Part shown: positions 23,896 to 34,072 of the stretch, one piece after another
How positions within the stretch are numbered: the stretch's first letter is position 1
How the letters are laid out: every line of letters starts with the position of its first letter
Assembly: GCF_036884295.1 (NCBI RefSeq)
Contig: NZ_CP145608.1
Span: 62,001 to 126,000 of the forward strand
Origin: Brochothrix thermosphacta DSM 20171 = FSL F6-1036
GTDB taxonomy: Bacteria; Bacillota; Bacilli; Lactobacillales; Listeriaceae
Direction: 5' to 3'
DNA length: 64,000 nt
The notes under the pieces: model-generated
What the model saw: only the letters and a program-made list of their open reading frames with translations
Database searches by the model: none
What the model was told of the DNA's origin: nothing
Position numbers and translations under genes: made by a program

Positions 23896-25281
23896 ATGGC
23901 AAAGAAAAAAGCGAGTACTAAATTTGTCTGCAACGCCTGCGGATATGAGTCTCCAAAATGGATGGGGCGTTGCCCTAACTGTAGCGAATGGAACCAAATG
24001 GTCGAATTTGTTGAGGCAAAAGTCCAAAAAGGACGAACTAGTTTTAATCATACAGAAGAAATGGAAAGTCAGCAGGCATTGCCTCTTTCTAAAATAACAA
24101 GTGAAACTGAACAACGTATCTTAACAGATATGCCAGAATTGAATCGTGTCCTCGGCGGGGGATTAGTTAAAGGTTCATTGGTGTTGGTCGGTGGTGACCC
24201 AGGGATTGGTAAATCAACACTATTGTTGCAAGTATCAGCACAACTCACAACAGCAAAACGCAAAGGCCTTTATGTTTCGGGAGAAGAATCAATCAAGCAA
24301 ACAAAACTACGGGCTGAACGTTTAAATGTGGATGGGGATTTATTATATGTTTATGCGCAAACCGACTTAGAAGTCATCTCTAAAACAATTCAGACTTTAC
24401 AGCCGGAATTTGTCGTGATTGATTCGATCCAAACCATCTATCACCCTGATGTGACAAGTGCAGCAGGGAGCGTCACACAAGTAAGAGAGTGTACGTCAGA
24501 ATTGATGCGTCTTGCAAAGACGTTAAACATTGCCATCTTCATTGTCGGTCATGTGACAAAAGAGGGGACAATTGCAGGTCCACGTATGTTAGAACATATG
24601 GTTGACACTGTTTTATACTTTGAAGGTGAACGCCACCATGCCTACCGGATTTTACGCGCCGTAAAAAATAGGTTTGGATCTACCAATGAAATGGGTATCT
24701 TTGAAATGCGCGATGTCGGTTTGGTAGAGGTCGACAACGCCTCAGAAGTGTTTTTAGAAGAGCGTTTAGAAGGAGCTGCTGGTTCTGCAGTTGTTACCTC
24801 AATGGAGGGGACACGTCCTGTTCTGGTAGAGATTCAAGCATTGGTGTCACCGACTGTTTATGGAAATGCACGTCGAATGGCAACAGGAATGGATTATAAT
24901 CGTGTTTCTCTAATTATGGCGGTACTTGAGAAACGTGAAGGTTTAATGCTTCAAAATCAAGATGCCTATCTTAAAGCAGCAGGTGGTGTGAAGTTAGACG
25001 AGCCTGCAATTGATTTAGCAATAGCAATAAGTATTGCATCGAGTTATTATGATACACCAACAGCAGCAATGGATTGCTTTATTGGTGAAGTCGGTTTAAC
25101 GGGAGAGTTACGTCGTGTTGCTCGTATTGATCAACGCGTACAAGAAGCTGCAAAACTAGGTTTCAAACGTATTATTATACCAGCGAACAATATCGGTGGT
25201 TGGACATTCCCTGCTGAGATTGAAGTAGTAGGTGTATCAACATTAAAAGATGCGATTCATAAAGCATTTCCAAATAGATAA
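23896..25281 (+). CDS. radA: DNA repair protein RadA (Sms)
   Basis: A 461-residue RecA-related ATPase that helps branch migration and recombinational repair. It has a zinc finger with C12, C15, C26, C29, a Walker [10 protein letters not shown] (~94-102), the KNRFG motif diagnostic of RadA, and a C-terminal Lon protease-like domain (~300-461, without an obvious catalytic Ser-Lys dyad). The start follows AAGAAGGTG. It is separated from clpC by a terminator and followed 15 bases later by yacL. Confidence 0.96.
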   Translation: MAKKKASTKFVCNACGYESPKWMGRCPNCSEWNQMVEFVEAKVQKGRTSFNHTEEMESQQALPLSKITSETEQRILTDMPELNRVLGGGLVKGSLVLVGGDPGIGKSTLLLQVSAQLTTAKRKGLYVSGEESIKQTKLRAERLNVDGDLLYVYAQTDLEVISKTIQTLQPEFVVIDSIQTIYHPDVTSAAGSVTQVRECTSELMRLAKTLNIAIFIVGHVTKEGTIAGPRMLEHMVDTVLYFEGERHHAYRILRAVKNRFGSTNEMGIFEMRDVGLVEVDNASEVFLEERLEGAAGSAVVTSMEGTRPVLVEIQALVSPTVYGNARRMATGMDYNRVSLIMAVLEKREGLMLQNQDAYLKAAGGVKLDEPAIDLAIAISIASSYYDTPTAAMDCFIGEVGLTGELRRVARIDQRVQEAAKLGFKRIIIPANNIGGWTFPAEIEVVGVSTLKDAIHKAFPNR

Positions 25282-25296
25282 AAAGGAGGAGTTAGC

Positions 25297-26379
25297 GTGG
25301 CTAAAATATTAATTTATATCTGTTATGCTATTGTAGGGAGCACACTCGGCGTTGTCGGAGCCCCTTATCTATGGCATGCAATTTTTGGCAATGATGTATC
25401 ACCGTTTTTAGACAACTCGATTGTTAATACGATTATTGGTCTTATAGTGTTTGTAGTATTATTTTCTTGGGCAATTAAACATATCGAGCGTGGTTTAAGA
25501 ACAATTGAAAGTTTCCTTGCAAAAACATCGAATACAAGCGTTTTGTTCGGTAGTTTAGGATTGATTGTAGGTTTGATTATTTCATTTTTACTTAGCTTAC
25601 CAATTGGCCAAATTGAAGTGCCAATTATAAGCAATGTTTTACCAATCTTATTAGCGATTTTCTTTGGGTATTTAGGTGTTCGCATGGGGATTACTCGTAA
25701 AGAAGAATGGATCAATATCATAACGCTTAAAAATACTGGTAAGAAGAAACAAGCTGAAGCAGTTGTTAAAGAAAAAGAAATTAAAGAAAAACCGAAATTT
25801 CTAGATACAAGTGTTGTCATTGATGGTCGTATTGCTGATATTATCCGTACAGGATTTTTAGAAGGGCCTATTATGATTCCGTTGTTTGTGCTAGAAGAAT
25901 TACAACATATTGCAGATAGCTCAGATTCACTGAAACGTACAAAAGGTCGACGTGGATTAGATATACTTAATGCATTGCAAAACGAAAAACAAGTTGAGGT
26001 TAAAATGTTTGAAGGCGATTATGAAGATATTACAGAAGTGGATAGCAAACTTGTTCGTGCAGCGAAAGAATTCGAAGGAATTGTTGTCACTAACGACTAT
26101 AACTTAAATAAAGTGTGTGAGTTCCAAAAAATTCCTGTATTGAATATTAACGATTTAGCTAACGCAGTAAAACCCGTCGTATTACCTGGGGAAAAATTAA
26201 ATTTACTTGTCGTTAAAGACGGTAAGGAAAGAAACCAAGGAATTGGTTACCTTGATGATGGAACGATGATTGTTGTAGAAGAAGGTCGTCGCTATATCAA
26301 CCAGACCATTGATGTTGTGGTTACTAGTGTGTTACAAACATCGGCTGGTCGTATGATATTCGCTAAAGCGCATAAATAA
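25297..26379 (+). CDS. yacL: Membrane-anchored PIN-TRAM domain protein (YacL type)
   Basis: A 360-residue protein with four hydrophobic helices in the first ~130 residues, then a PIN ribonuclease-like domain (~168-290, FLDTSVVIDGRIADI ... VVTNDYNLNKVC with conserved acidic residues) and a C-terminal TRAM RNA-binding domain (~295-355, GYLDDGTMIVVEEGRRYI). The start is GTG 25297 after AAAGGAGGAG. The biological role is uncertain; membrane-tethered RNA cleavage is an inference. The radA-yacL-ispD-ispF-gltX order is conserved in Bacilli. Confidence 0.9.
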   Translation: MAKILIYICYAIVGSTLGVVGAPYLWHAIFGNDVSPFLDNSIVNTIIGLIVFVVLFSWAIKHIERGLRTIESFLAKTSNTSVLFGSLGLIVGLIISFLLSLPIGQIEVPIISNVLPILLAIFFGYLGVRMGITRKEEWINIITLKNTGKKKQAEAVVKEKEIKEKPKFLDTSVVIDGRIADIIRTGFLEGPIMIPLFVLEELQHIADSSDSLKRTKGRRGLDILNALQNEKQVEVKMFEGDYEDITEVDSKLVRAAKEFEGIVVTNDYNLNKVCEFQKIPVLNINDLANAVKPVVLPGEKLNLLVVKDGKERNQGIGYLDDGTMIVVEEGRRYINQTIDVVVTSVLQTSAGRMIFAKAHK

Positions 26380-26392
26380 GCGAGGCTAAATT

Positions 26393-27091
26393 ATGGAAAA
26401 ATATGATGCAATCGTATTGGCTGCTGGTGTTGGTCGCCGAATGGCAGCAACAAAAAATAAAGTCTTATTAACACTTGATGATGGACGAACGATTATAGAA
26501 CATACTGTAATGGCATTTTTAGAGGACAGCCAGTGTGCGAGAATTGTGTTAGTTGTACAAGCCGATGATCACTCCGAAATAACGGATATCATTGCCAACG
26601 TTGAAGGTAATGAAAACATTATGTTAGTCATTGGTGGACGAGAACGCCAAGATAGTGTGAAAATAGGGTTGCAAGAATTACAAAATGGTGCGAATATAGT
26701 AATGGTACATGATGGTGCTCGCCCCTTTATTCAAAATGAAACACTTGAACGAGTGTTTGAAAAAGCACGGGAAACTGGTGCTGCAATTGTGGGTGTGCCA
26801 GTGAAGGATACGATTAAACGAGTGATCGAAGGTGCTGTTGTAGAAACAGTTGAGCGCGCGTGTTTATGCCAAGCGCAAACACCACAAGCATTTCGGCTAG
26901 AGCTATTAAAAGCTGCGCATAAATATGCTGAAGAAGTCGCTTTTCTAGGTACTGATGAAGCGTCACTGGTTGAACAACTAGGTATCACCGTTCACGTGGT
27001 CAAGGGTTCTTATCAAAACATTAAAATAACAACACCAGAGGATATGGTACTAGCGCAAGCTATTCTTAAACAGTTAAAAGAGGAGCGATAA
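26393..27091 (+). CDS. ispD: 2-C-methyl-D-erythritol 4-phosphate cytidylyltransferase
   Basis: A 232-residue nucleotidyltransferase of the MEP isoprenoid pathway. It shows the CTP-binding LAAGVGRRM followed by KNKVLLTL, the central VMVHDGARPF, and GVPVKDTIKRV. It is followed after 2 bases by ispF, the enzyme two steps later, so the two are translationally linked. Its presence indicates a MEP route at least in part. Confidence 0.94.
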   Translation: MEKYDAIVLAAGVGRRMAATKNKVLLTLDDGRTIIEHTVMAFLEDSQCARIVLVVQADDHSEITDIIANVEGNENIMLVIGGRERQDSVKIGLQELQNGANIVMVHDGARPFIQNETLERVFEKARETGAAIVGVPVKDTIKRVIEGAVVETVERACLCQAQTPQAFRLELLKAAHKYAEEVAFLGTDEASLVEQLGITVHVVKGSYQNIKITTPEDMVLAQAILKQLKEER

Positions 27092-27093
27092 CG

Positions 27094-27570
27094 ATGAGCG
27101 TGAGAATTGGTCAAGGATACGACGTACATCAACTTGTTGAAGGGCGTTTACTTGTCCTTGGAGGAATTGTGATTCCTCATACAAAAGGACTGTTAGGTCA
27201 TTCTGATGCCGATGTTTTATTACATGCTATCATAGATGCATTACTGGGAGCTGCAGGACATCGTGATATTGGGTACTTCTTTCCAGATACAGATGACGCG
27301 TTTAAAGATATCGATTCAAAACAACTGTTGCGACAAGTTTGGGTGAAAGTGCAGCAAGAGGGTTATCAGTTAGGTAATATTGATAGTACCATCGTGGCGC
27401 AAAAACCACATCTTTCAATTCATATCCCGTTAATGCAACAAACAATTGCGGATATTATGAAGGTAGACCCAACACAAATAGGTATTAAGGCAACAACCAA
27501 TGAACACCTCGGCCCTATTGGTCGGGAAGAAGGGATTGCTGCATTAGCTGTGGCACTCTTAGAAAAATAA
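27094..27570 (+). CDS. ispF: 2-C-methyl-D-erythritol 2,4-cyclodiphosphate synthase
   Basis: A 158-residue trimeric metal enzyme of the MEP pathway. It has GQGYDVHQLVEG (metal ligands D and H), LGHSDADVLLHAI, DIGYFFPDTD and the C-terminal KATTNEHLGPIGREEGIAA. ATG 27094 follows GAGGAG located at the end of ispD. Confidence 0.95.
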   Translation: MSVRIGQGYDVHQLVEGRLLVLGGIVIPHTKGLLGHSDADVLLHAIIDALLGAAGHRDIGYFFPDTDDAFKDIDSKQLLRQVWVKVQQEGYQLGNIDSTIVAQKPHLSIHIPLMQQTIADIMKVDPTQIGIKATTNEHLGPIGREEGIAALAVALLEK

Positions 27571-27605
27571 ATTAAAAGCAACATTCCATAAGGAGGAATT
27601 TTACA

Positions 27606-29075
27606 GTGAGTAAACGTATTCGTGTGCGTTATGCACCAAGCCCAACAGGACATTTACATATTGGTAATGCCCGTACAGCAATTTTTAACTATTTATATGC
27701 CCGTCATGCAGGTGGCGATTTTGTTTTACGTATTGAAGATACAGATTTAAAACGTAACGTCGCAGATGGTGAAACAAGTCAAATCGAATTTTTACAATGG
27801 TTAGGACTTGAGTGGTCAGAAGGCGTAACAAATGAAGGGCAAACAGGCGAGTTTGGACCTTATCGTCAATCTGAGCGTAATGAAATTTATGCGGAATTGA
27901 TTGAAGAATTGTTAGAAAAAAACTTAGCCTATAAAGCTTACGATACAGAAGAAGAGTTAGCAGCAGAACGTGAAGCTCAAATCGCTGCAAGCACGATGCC
28001 ACGTTACTCTGGTCGTGATGCCAACTTAACAGAAGCGGAAATCGCTGCCTATGAAGCAAAAGGCCTAAAACCAAGTATTCGTTTCCGTGTACCAGCAAAT
28101 CGTACGTTTGCTTTTGACGATATTGTCAAAGGGAATGTATCATTTGAATCAAAAGATATCGGTGACTGGGTTATCTGCAAGAAAGATGGTATTCCAACTT
28201 ATAACTTCGCTGTTGTAGCAGATGATCATCTGATGGAAATGACACATATCTTGCGTGGGGATGACCACATCTCAAATACACCAAAACAATTGATGATTTA
28301 TGATGCATTTGGTTGGGACGTGCCTGTCTTTGGCCATATGACATTAATCGTAAATGACCAACATAAAAAATTAAGTAAACGTGATGAGTCAATCATCCAA
28401 TTTATTGAACAATATGCGGAATTGGGTTATTTACCAGAAGCGTTATTCAACTTTATTACAATGTTAGGTTGGTCACCAGAAGGTGAAGAAGAAATTTTCA
28501 GTAAAGAAGAGTTTATTAAAATATTCGATCCTGCTCGTTTGTCACATTCACCAGCTGTTTTTGATAAAGCGAAGTTACAATGGATGAACAACCAATATGT
28601 TAAACAACTGAACTTGGAACAAGTGGTTGAGTTGGCATTACCATTCTTGCAAAAAGCAGGTCGTTTACCAGAAACGCTTACTGAGGAACAACATGCTTGG
28701 GCGACAAACTTGATTTCTCTTTACCACCAACAAATGAGTTATGGCGCTGAAATTGTTGAATTGACAGATATGTTCTTTACAGAGCATGTGACATTTAACG
28801 ACGAAGAAAAAGAAGTGTTAGCTGGCGAAACAGTACCAACAGTTTTAGCAGCATTTGCCGCACAATTAGAAGCGTTAACTGACGAAGAATTTGTGGCTGA
28901 AAACATTAAGCCAACAATTAAAGCGGTACAAAAAGAAACAGGCGTGAAAGGTAAAAACCTCTTTATGCCAATACGTGTCGCAACAACGGGACAAATGCAT
29001 GGCCCAGAATTGCCACAAGCAATTGAAGTGTTAGGTAAAGAAGTTGTACTTGCTCGTCTGCGTAAATTAGCGTAA
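27606..29075 (+). CDS. gltX: Glutamyl-tRNA synthetase
   Basis: A 489-residue class I synthetase. The HIGH signature appears as [15 protein letters not shown] (~9-23), the KMSKS motif as KLSKRD (~258-263), and the C-terminal anticodon domain covers ~330-489. Start GTG 27606 follows AAGGAGGA. In most Bacilli lacking GlnRS this enzyme also misacylates tRNA-Gln; that is not decidable here. A separate promoter and T-box follow before cysE. Confidence 0.95.
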   Translation: MSKRIRVRYAPSPTGHLHIGNARTAIFNYLYARHAGGDFVLRIEDTDLKRNVADGETSQIEFLQWLGLEWSEGVTNEGQTGEFGPYRQSERNEIYAELIEELLEKNLAYKAYDTEEELAAEREAQIAASTMPRYSGRDANLTEAEIAAYEAKGLKPSIRFRVPANRTFAFDDIVKGNVSFESKDIGDWVICKKDGIPTYNFAVVADDHLMEMTHILRGDDHISNTPKQLMIYDAFGWDVPVFGHMTLIVNDQHKKLSKRDESIIQFIEQYAELGYLPEALFNFITMLGWSPEGEEEIFSKEEFIKIFDPARLSHSPAVFDKAKLQWMNNQYVKQLNLEQVVELALPFLQKAGRLPETLTEEQHAWATNLISLYHQQMSYGAEIVELTDMFFTEHVTFNDEEKEVLAGETVPTVLAAFAAQLEALTDEEFVAENIKPTIKAVQKETGVKGKNLFMPIRVATTGQMHGPELPQAIEVLGKEVVLARLRKLA

Positions 29076-29086
29076 TTATTTTTCAG

Positions 29087-29115
29087 TTGCATGAATGTTA
29101 TATTCTGCGTATAAT
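29087..29115 (+). promoter_or_regulatory. Promoter of the cysE-cysS T-box transcript
   Basis: TTGCAT (29087-29092), 17 bases, TATAAT (29110-29115). No terminator separates it from gltX, so readthrough is possible. Confidence 0.75.
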
Positions 29116-29129
29116 TAAGTTAACTATAA

Positions 29130-29358
29130 AATGATCGTCAATAAGAAGAAGTAATCGAATCCGTTTTTTATAGAGACAATCAGCTAGGCTGGAACTGATT
29201 GAAAGACACTCGATGAAATGCCTCTTAGAGACTCTATTTGAATTAAGTAGGATAGAGCGTTCACTGTGCGTTAAACAGATAAGTTGGGAGTGTTCGATTG
29301 CTCCAAACAGAGTGGAACCGCGTGAACACGTCTCTGTCATTAGACAGGGGCGTTTTTT
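29130..29358 (+). promoter_or_regulatory. Cysteine T-box leader
   Basis: The conserved T-box AGAGTGGAACCGCG is at 29309-29322. It is followed by a terminator whose stem ends in AGACAGGGGCG and a six-T run (to 29356). Upstream, stem I shows AGAGA and the cysteine specifier TGC at 29219-29221 (in GAAATGCC). Uncharged tRNA-Cys would favour the antiterminator and switch on cysE-cysS. The same control exists at the B. subtilis gltX-cysES locus. Confidence 0.9.
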
Positions 29359-29391
29359 GTGCGAAAATCAAAAGAATTCGAGGGATAGTTT

Positions 29392-30030
29392 ATGTTTCGT
29401 CATATTAAAGAACAACTTGATGTTGTACTATTGAATGATCCAGCAGCCTCTTCACGCTTGGAAGTGTTTTTGACATACTCGGGTGTGCATGCAATTTGGA
29501 GCCATCGACTGGCACATTTTTTCTACCGTCATCGCTGTAAATTGTTGGCACGTATTATTTCACAAGGGAATCGATTTTTTACAGGTATTGAAATTCACCC
29601 AGGTGCTAAAATTGGCCGTCGTGTGTTTATCGATCATGGTATGGGATTGGTTGTAGGTGAGACATGTGAGATTGGTAATGATGTTATCTTGCATCATGGT
29701 GTTACCTTAGGTGGAACAGGGCATGACACGGGCTGGCGTCATCCGATTATTAAAGATCGAGCATTTATATCCGGTGATGTGCAAATACTGGGTCCAATTA
29801 TTATTGGCGAAGATAGCAAAATTGGGGCAGGTGCAGTGGTCATTAATGATATACCTGACAAAGCTACTGCTGTTGGCGTACCTGCGAGAGTCATCCGTAT
29901 AGGTGATAAACGAATTGACGTAGCCGATAAAGCAAAACAACTTGAAAATCGAATCGATGAATTAAATACTGAATTAAAAAAATTAGTAAAAGAAGTAGCA
30001 GCAATTCGCGAAGGAAAAGAGGAGAAATAA
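29392..30030 (+). CDS. cysE: Serine O-acetyltransferase
   Basis: A 212-residue left-handed beta-helix acetyltransferase that makes O-acetylserine for CysK. The hexapeptide repeats are clear ([34 protein letters not shown]), including the catalytic DHG and HHG histidines. The protein is short compared with enterobacterial CysE, as usual in Bacillus. Expression is under the upstream cysteine T-box. Its stop overlaps the cysS start by one base (TAATG). Confidence 0.95.
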   Translation: MFRHIKEQLDVVLLNDPAASSRLEVFLTYSGVHAIWSHRLAHFFYRHRCKLLARIISQGNRFFTGIEIHPGAKIGRRVFIDHGMGLVVGETCEIGNDVILHHGVTLGGTGHDTGWRHPIIKDRAFISGDVQILGPIIIGEDSKIGAGAVVINDIPDKATAVGVPARVIRIGDKRIDVADKAKQLENRIDELNTELKKLVKEVAAIREGKEEK

Positions 30031-31448
30031 TGAGTATACAAGTTTATAATACGTTGACCCGACAAAAAGAAGTTTTTGAACCGATCAAAAAAGGCGAAGT
30101 GAAAATGTATGTGTGTGGACCGACTGTTTACAACTATATACATATCGGCAACGCGCGTCCTATTATTGTGTTTGATACTGTTCGTCGTTATTTTGAATAC
30201 CGAGGATATAATGTGAAATTTGTTTCGAATTTTACAGATGTTGACGATAAGTTAATTCGTGTGGCAAATGAATTAAAAATGACGGTACCTGAAGTGGCTG
30301 ATCGTTTTATTAAAGCCTATAAAGAAGATACAAGTGCATTAGGTGTAACGGAAGCGGATGTTCATCCACGTGTTACAGAAAATATGCCTGAGATTATTTC
30401 ATTGATTGAAACGTTAGTGGCGAAAGATTTTGCTTACGAAAGTAACGGTGATGTATATTACCGTACGCGTAAATTTAAAACATACGGACAATTAGCACAA
30501 CAATCATTACATGATTTGAAAGTTGGCGCTCGTGTTGAAGCGGATGAAGCGAAACAAGATCCACTAGATTTTGTATTGTGGAAAGCAGCGAAACCAGATG
30601 AAATTAGTTGGACAAGTCCTTGGGGCGAAGGTCGTCCAGGCTGGCACATCGAATGTTCAGCAATGGCTGAAAAATATTTAGGCAAAACAATTGATATCCA
30701 TGCGGGTGGACAAGATCTGACGTTCCCTCATCATGAAAATGAAATTGCACAGTCTGAAGCGGCACATGATCAAACATTTGCACGTTACTGGATGCATAAT
30801 GGTTACATGAATATTGACGATGAAAAAATGTCAAAATCGGTAGGAAACTTTATCACCGTTCATGATATGTTAAAAACACATGACCCCATCGTCTTCCGAT
30901 TCTTTATGCTAAGTGTCCATTATCGTAACCCCATCAACTATAGCCCTTCATTGTTGGAAGACGCTAAAAGTGGGTTAGAACGTTTGCAGACAGCTTATTT
31001 TAACTTGAAGCATCGTTTGTCTGTTGCGTTGGAAAATGAGCCTGTTGATGCGGATGAATGGTATGAACAACTCAATGATGTTCAACGTGATTTTGAACAT
31101 GAAATGGATGATGATTTCAACACAGCGAATGCCATTACAACGCTTTACGATTTAGCAAAACGTGCTAATATTTATATAGCTAAAGATCAGGTTGGTTTTG
31201 GTGTTTTAGAAGCCTTCATGCATGCTTTTGAAAAATATTTTGCTATCTTAGGCTTAACGCTAGAAGTGCAACACACTATTTCTGATAATCATTTAAGTGA
31301 TGAAGCAATTGAAGCGTTGATTGAAGAACGTGATACTGCTCGTAAAGAGCGTGATTTTGAACGTTCTGACGAAATTCGTGACTTGTTTAAAGAACAAAAC
31401 ATTACATTAGAAGATACCCCACAAGGGACTCGCTGGAAAAGAGGATAA
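30030..31448 (+). CDS. cysS: Cysteinyl-tRNA synthetase
   Basis: A 472-residue class I synthetase. It has [16 protein letters not shown] (zinc cysteine plus HIGH motif, ~28-43), [15 protein letters not shown] (further zinc ligands), [15 protein letters not shown], and KMSKSVGN (KMSKS, ~267-274). It is cotranscribed with cysE under T-box control, linking tRNA charging and cysteine supply. mrnC follows after 2 bases. Confidence 0.96.
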   Translation: MSIQVYNTLTRQKEVFEPIKKGEVKMYVCGPTVYNYIHIGNARPIIVFDTVRRYFEYRGYNVKFVSNFTDVDDKLIRVANELKMTVPEVADRFIKAYKEDTSALGVTEADVHPRVTENMPEIISLIETLVAKDFAYESNGDVYYRTRKFKTYGQLAQQSLHDLKVGARVEADEAKQDPLDFVLWKAAKPDEISWTSPWGEGRPGWHIECSAMAEKYLGKTIDIHAGGQDLTFPHHENEIAQSEAAHDQTFARYWMHNGYMNIDDEKMSKSVGNFITVHDMLKTHDPIVFRFFMLSVHYRNPINYSPSLLEDAKSGLERLQTAYFNLKHRLSVALENEPVDADEWYEQLNDVQRDFEHEMDDDFNTANAITTLYDLAKRANIYIAKDQVGFGVLEAFMHAFEKYFAILGLTLEVQHTISDNHLSDEAIEALIEERDTARKERDFERSDEIRDLFKEQNITLEDTPQGTRWKRG

Positions 31449-31450
31449 AC

Positions 31451-31858
31451 ATGGCTGATTTAAAACAACTGAATGGATTAGCGTTAGCCTATATGGGTGA
31501 TGCGATTTTTGAAGTTGCTGTACGTGATCATTTATTACGTCAAGGAAAAACAAATCCGAACCGTCTGCATACAACAGCGACACAGTATGTAAGTGCTAAA
31601 GCACAAGATCAAATTTTGAAACATTGGCTAGCGACAGAAGCACTCACTGATTTTGAAGTAACAATCGTAAATCGTGGACGTAATGCCAAATCAAAAACGG
31701 TTCGTAAAAATACAGATTTAATGACATATCGTTATTCGACCGCTTTTGAAGCATTGATAGGTTATCTTTATTTAACAGAAGCGACGGAACGTTTAAATGA
31801 ATTAATGAATTCAGCGATTGCTTTTCATGACGCTGTAATTGAAAAAGGAGGAAAATAA
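31451..31858 (+). CDS. mrnC: Mini-ribonuclease III
   Basis: A 135-residue RNase III-like nuclease lacking the dsRNA-binding domain. LNGLALAYMGDAIFEVAVR holds the catalytic aspartate, and TDLMTYRYSTAFEALIGYLYL is the RNase III signature. In Bacillus it matures the ends of 23S rRNA precursors, which is relevant to the 23S processing stem seen in this window. The start follows GAGGATAA at the end of cysS. Confidence 0.93.
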   Translation: MADLKQLNGLALAYMGDAIFEVAVRDHLLRQGKTNPNRLHTTATQYVSAKAQDQILKHWLATEALTDFEVTIVNRGRNAKSKTVRKNTDLMTYRYSTAFEALIGYLYLTEATERLNELMNSAIAFHDAVIEKGGK

Positions 31859-31859
31859 A

Positions 31860-32603
31860 ATGGCAGATGATATTATTGCAGGACGTAACCCCGTCCTTGA
31901 GGTATTACGCTCAGATCGTGATATTAATAAAGTATGGTTACAAGAAGGAACAGAAAAAGGTGTAGGTTCACAAATTTTAGCACTTGCTAAAAAACGTGGC
32001 GTGCAAGTACAGATGATTCCTAAACAAAAGATGAGCCAATTAACAGATCAAGTGCACCAAGGAGTTGCAGCTCAAGTTGCAGCGTATCAATATGCTGAAT
32101 TAGAAGATTTATTTAAAGCCGCAGAAGAAAAAGGCGAAGATCCTTTCTTCTTAATCTTGGATGAATTGGAAGATCCTCATAACTTAGGTTCGATTATGCG
32201 TACTGCTGACACTGTAGGTGCACACGGTATTATTATTCCCAAACGTCGTGCAGTTGGTTTGACAGCGACTGTTGCGAAAGCTTCAACTGGAGCAATTGAA
32301 CATGTACCCGTTGTTCGTGTAACGAATATTGTTCGTACGATTGAAGATTTACAAAAAAGAGGCGTTTGGATTTTCGGAACAGACGCATCAGCAAAAGAAG
32401 ATTATCGTTCAATGGACCCAACTTTACCTTTAGCATTAGTTATCGGAAGTGAAGGTCGTGGGATCTCACGCCTTGCTGTTGAAAAATGTGATTTCTTGGT
32501 GAGCTTACCAATGCGTGGACATGTAACATCATTGAACGCTTCAGTTGCTGCCAGTTTATTGATGTTTGAAGTCTTGCGTAAACGTTTGCCACTAGGTAAG
32601 TAA
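31860..32603 (+). CDS. rlmB: 23S rRNA (guanosine-2'-O-)-methyltransferase RlmB-like (SpoU family)
   Basis: A 247-residue SPOUT (knotted) methyltransferase with an N-terminal substrate-binding domain (AGRNPVLEVLRSDRDINKVW) and three SpoU motifs: LDELEDPHNLGSIMRTAD, LVIGSEGRGIS and LPMRGHVTSLNASVA. It probably 2'-O-methylates a guanosine in the 23S peptidyl-transferase region. ATG 31860 follows AAAGGAGG; an earlier in-frame ATG lies inside mrnC without a better site. It ends 1 base before the NYN-domain gene. Confidence 0.92.
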   Translation: MADDIIAGRNPVLEVLRSDRDINKVWLQEGTEKGVGSQILALAKKRGVQVQMIPKQKMSQLTDQVHQGVAAQVAAYQYAELEDLFKAAEEKGEDPFFLILDELEDPHNLGSIMRTADTVGAHGIIIPKRRAVGLTATVAKASTGAIEHVPVVRVTNIVRTIEDLQKRGVWIFGTDASAKEDYRSMDPTLPLALVIGSEGRGISRLAVEKCDFLVSLPMRGHVTSLNASVAASLLMFEVLRKRLPLGK

Positions 32604-32604
32604 T

Positions 32605-33126
32605 ATGAAGACGATTCTGTTTGTCGACGGATATAATGTCATTGGCAATTGGGAACATCTTGAACGGATTAAACGGCAATCCATTGCGCAAGCGCGCGAT
32701 CAATTGCTTGAAGAATTGGCAGACTACATTGCTTACACAGGCTATCGAACAATTGTTGTGTTTGATGCGCAATTTGTACAGGGTAAAGAAAGTGAAAGCA
32801 TGTATAAGAAAATGAAAATTGTCTTTACAGAAGAAAACCGTATCGCAGATGAATATATTGAAGCGCATGCACGTGATTATATGAATGCGTCTACAAATGT
32901 AATTGTTGCTACAAGTGATGCGACTGAACAGTGGCAGATTTTTGGGCAAGGGGCGTTAAGACTTTCAGCGCGAGAGTTGTTGATTGAAATTCGTGAAATG
33001 GCTAGCCAAGTTCAACAAGATATTAAGGCTATCCATCAGAAAACACCTAAATTGACATCTAATTTAGATCCCAAAACCAAAGAAACGTTAGAACGCTGGC
33101 GTCGTGGAAGTATGCCTAATGATTGA
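32605..33126 (+). CDS. rae1: Ribosome-associated NYN endoribonuclease (YacP/Rae1)
   Basis: A 173-residue protein of the NYN (PIN-like) nuclease family; LFVDGYNVIGNW at the N-terminus carries the first catalytic Asp and IVVFDAQF and VIVATSDATEQ the others. The B. subtilis homologue Rae1 cleaves mRNA in the ribosomal A site. It follows rlmB as in Bacillus. The sigH promoter overlaps its stop codon. Confidence 0.88.
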   Translation: MKTILFVDGYNVIGNWEHLERIKRQSIAQARDQLLEELADYIAYTGYRTIVVFDAQFVQGKESESMYKKMKIVFTEENRIADEYIEAHARDYMNASTNVIVATSDATEQWQIFGQGALRLSARELLIEIREMASQVQQDIKAIHQKTPKLTSNLDPKTKETLERWRRGSMPND

Positions 33127-33151
33127 CGTTTTTCACGTACTTACTTATAAT
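33123..33151 (+). promoter_or_regulatory. sigH promoter
   Basis: TTGACG (33123-33128), 17 bases, TATAAT (33146-33151); the -35 overlaps the rae1 TGA. Confidence 0.8.
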
Positions 33152-33192
33152 GAAGTCACTTAATAGATTGATGAGACATGAGGTGAATGCTA

Positions 33193-33804
33193 ATGTCAGT
33201 AGATTCAATACAACGTGAAGAAGAAGCGCGAATGATTGTTGCAGCTAAAAATGGTGACTTAATGGCATTCAATCAGTTGTTAAAGCAGTTCAATCCACTT
33301 ATAAAAGGCGTTGTTAGCAGCTACTATTTAAAGATGGGCGACCGCGATGATTTAATGCAAGAAGCTTCAATTGGTTTTTTTAAAGCAGTCCGAGACTATG
33401 ACTTTGAGGCAGAGGCATCCTTTCGAACCTTTGTGAGATTGTGCATTGATCGACAACTTATTACAGCAATAAAAAGTGCAACACGAAAAAAACACGAAAT
33501 GTTAACAAATTCACTATCTTTGGACATGCCTCTAGCGACTGATGCATCAGAAGATTGGACGTTGTTAGATATTATATCAGCGCAAAAAGCATACGGATCA
33601 CCGGAAGAAGCGCTAATGGAGCAAGAAGGAGAGTCGCGCTTATTAAAAAAACTTAATGAGCGTTTGACTGCTTTTGAAAAAAAAGTCGCGGTGGAATATA
33701 TTTCTGGTAAAAGTTACCAAGAAATTGCTAAAGCCTTGTCGAAGACGGAAAAATCGATTGACAATGCTCTGCAACGGATTCGTAAAAAAGCTAGTTTACC
33801 TTAA
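33193..33804 (+). CDS. sigH: SigH-type RNA polymerase sigma factor
   Basis: A 203-residue sigma-70 family protein with region 2 (LIKGVVSSYYLKMGDRDDLMQEASIGFFKAVRDYDFEA..., ~32-75) and region 4 helix-turn-helix (YQEIAKALSKTEKSIDNALQRIRKK, ~170-195). SigH governs early stationary-phase and sporulation genes in Bacillus and competence genes in some non-sporing relatives. ATG 33193 has AGGTG about 8 bases upstream; ATG 33187 is the alternative. It is retained although the neighbouring sporulation genes are absent. Confidence 0.9.
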   Translation: MSVDSIQREEEARMIVAAKNGDLMAFNQLLKQFNPLIKGVVSSYYLKMGDRDDLMQEASIGFFKAVRDYDFEAEASFRTFVRLCIDRQLITAIKSATRKKHEMLTNSLSLDMPLATDASEDWTLLDIISAQKAYGSPEEALMEQEGESRLLKKLNERLTAFEKKVAVEYISGKSYQEIAKALSKTEKSIDNALQRIRKKASLP

Positions 33805-33822
33805 AAGTGTTATCGGCTGAAT

Positions 33823-33851
33823 TTGACAAAAAAAAACGAACGTGTTACGAT
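33823..33851 (+). promoter_or_regulatory. Promoter of rpmG-secE
   Basis: TTGACA (33823-33828), 17 bases, TACGAT (33846-33851) with an upstream TG at 33843-33844. Confidence 0.75.
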
Positions 33852-33891
33852 TTTTTATAGATTAAGTACAGAAACAAGAGGAGTGTCAAAC

Positions 33892-34041
33892 GTGCAAAAA
33901 AAAGCATCCTTAGCGTGTGTGGAGTGCGGTTCTCGTAATTATACAATTACGTTGGGTGCATCAGCTCGTACAACTCGTTTAGAAATGAATAAACATTGTA
34001 AATATTGTAAAAAACATACAAAACACCGTGAAACAAAATAG
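33892..34041 (+). CDS. rpmG: 50S ribosomal protein L33 (zinc type)
   Basis: A 49-residue L33 starting at GTG 33892 after GAGGAG. The zinc ligands are complete: C-VE-C in [11 protein letters not shown] and C-KY-C in [10 protein letters not shown] longer in-frame reading from 33823 overlaps the promoter and is not used. secE follows after 31 bases, as in Bacillus. Confidence 0.92.
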   Translation: MQKKASLACVECGSRNYTITLGASARTTRLEMNKHCKYCKKHTKHRETK

Positions 34042-34072
34042 TAGAGATGAGAGAGAATTGAGGTAATTAACC

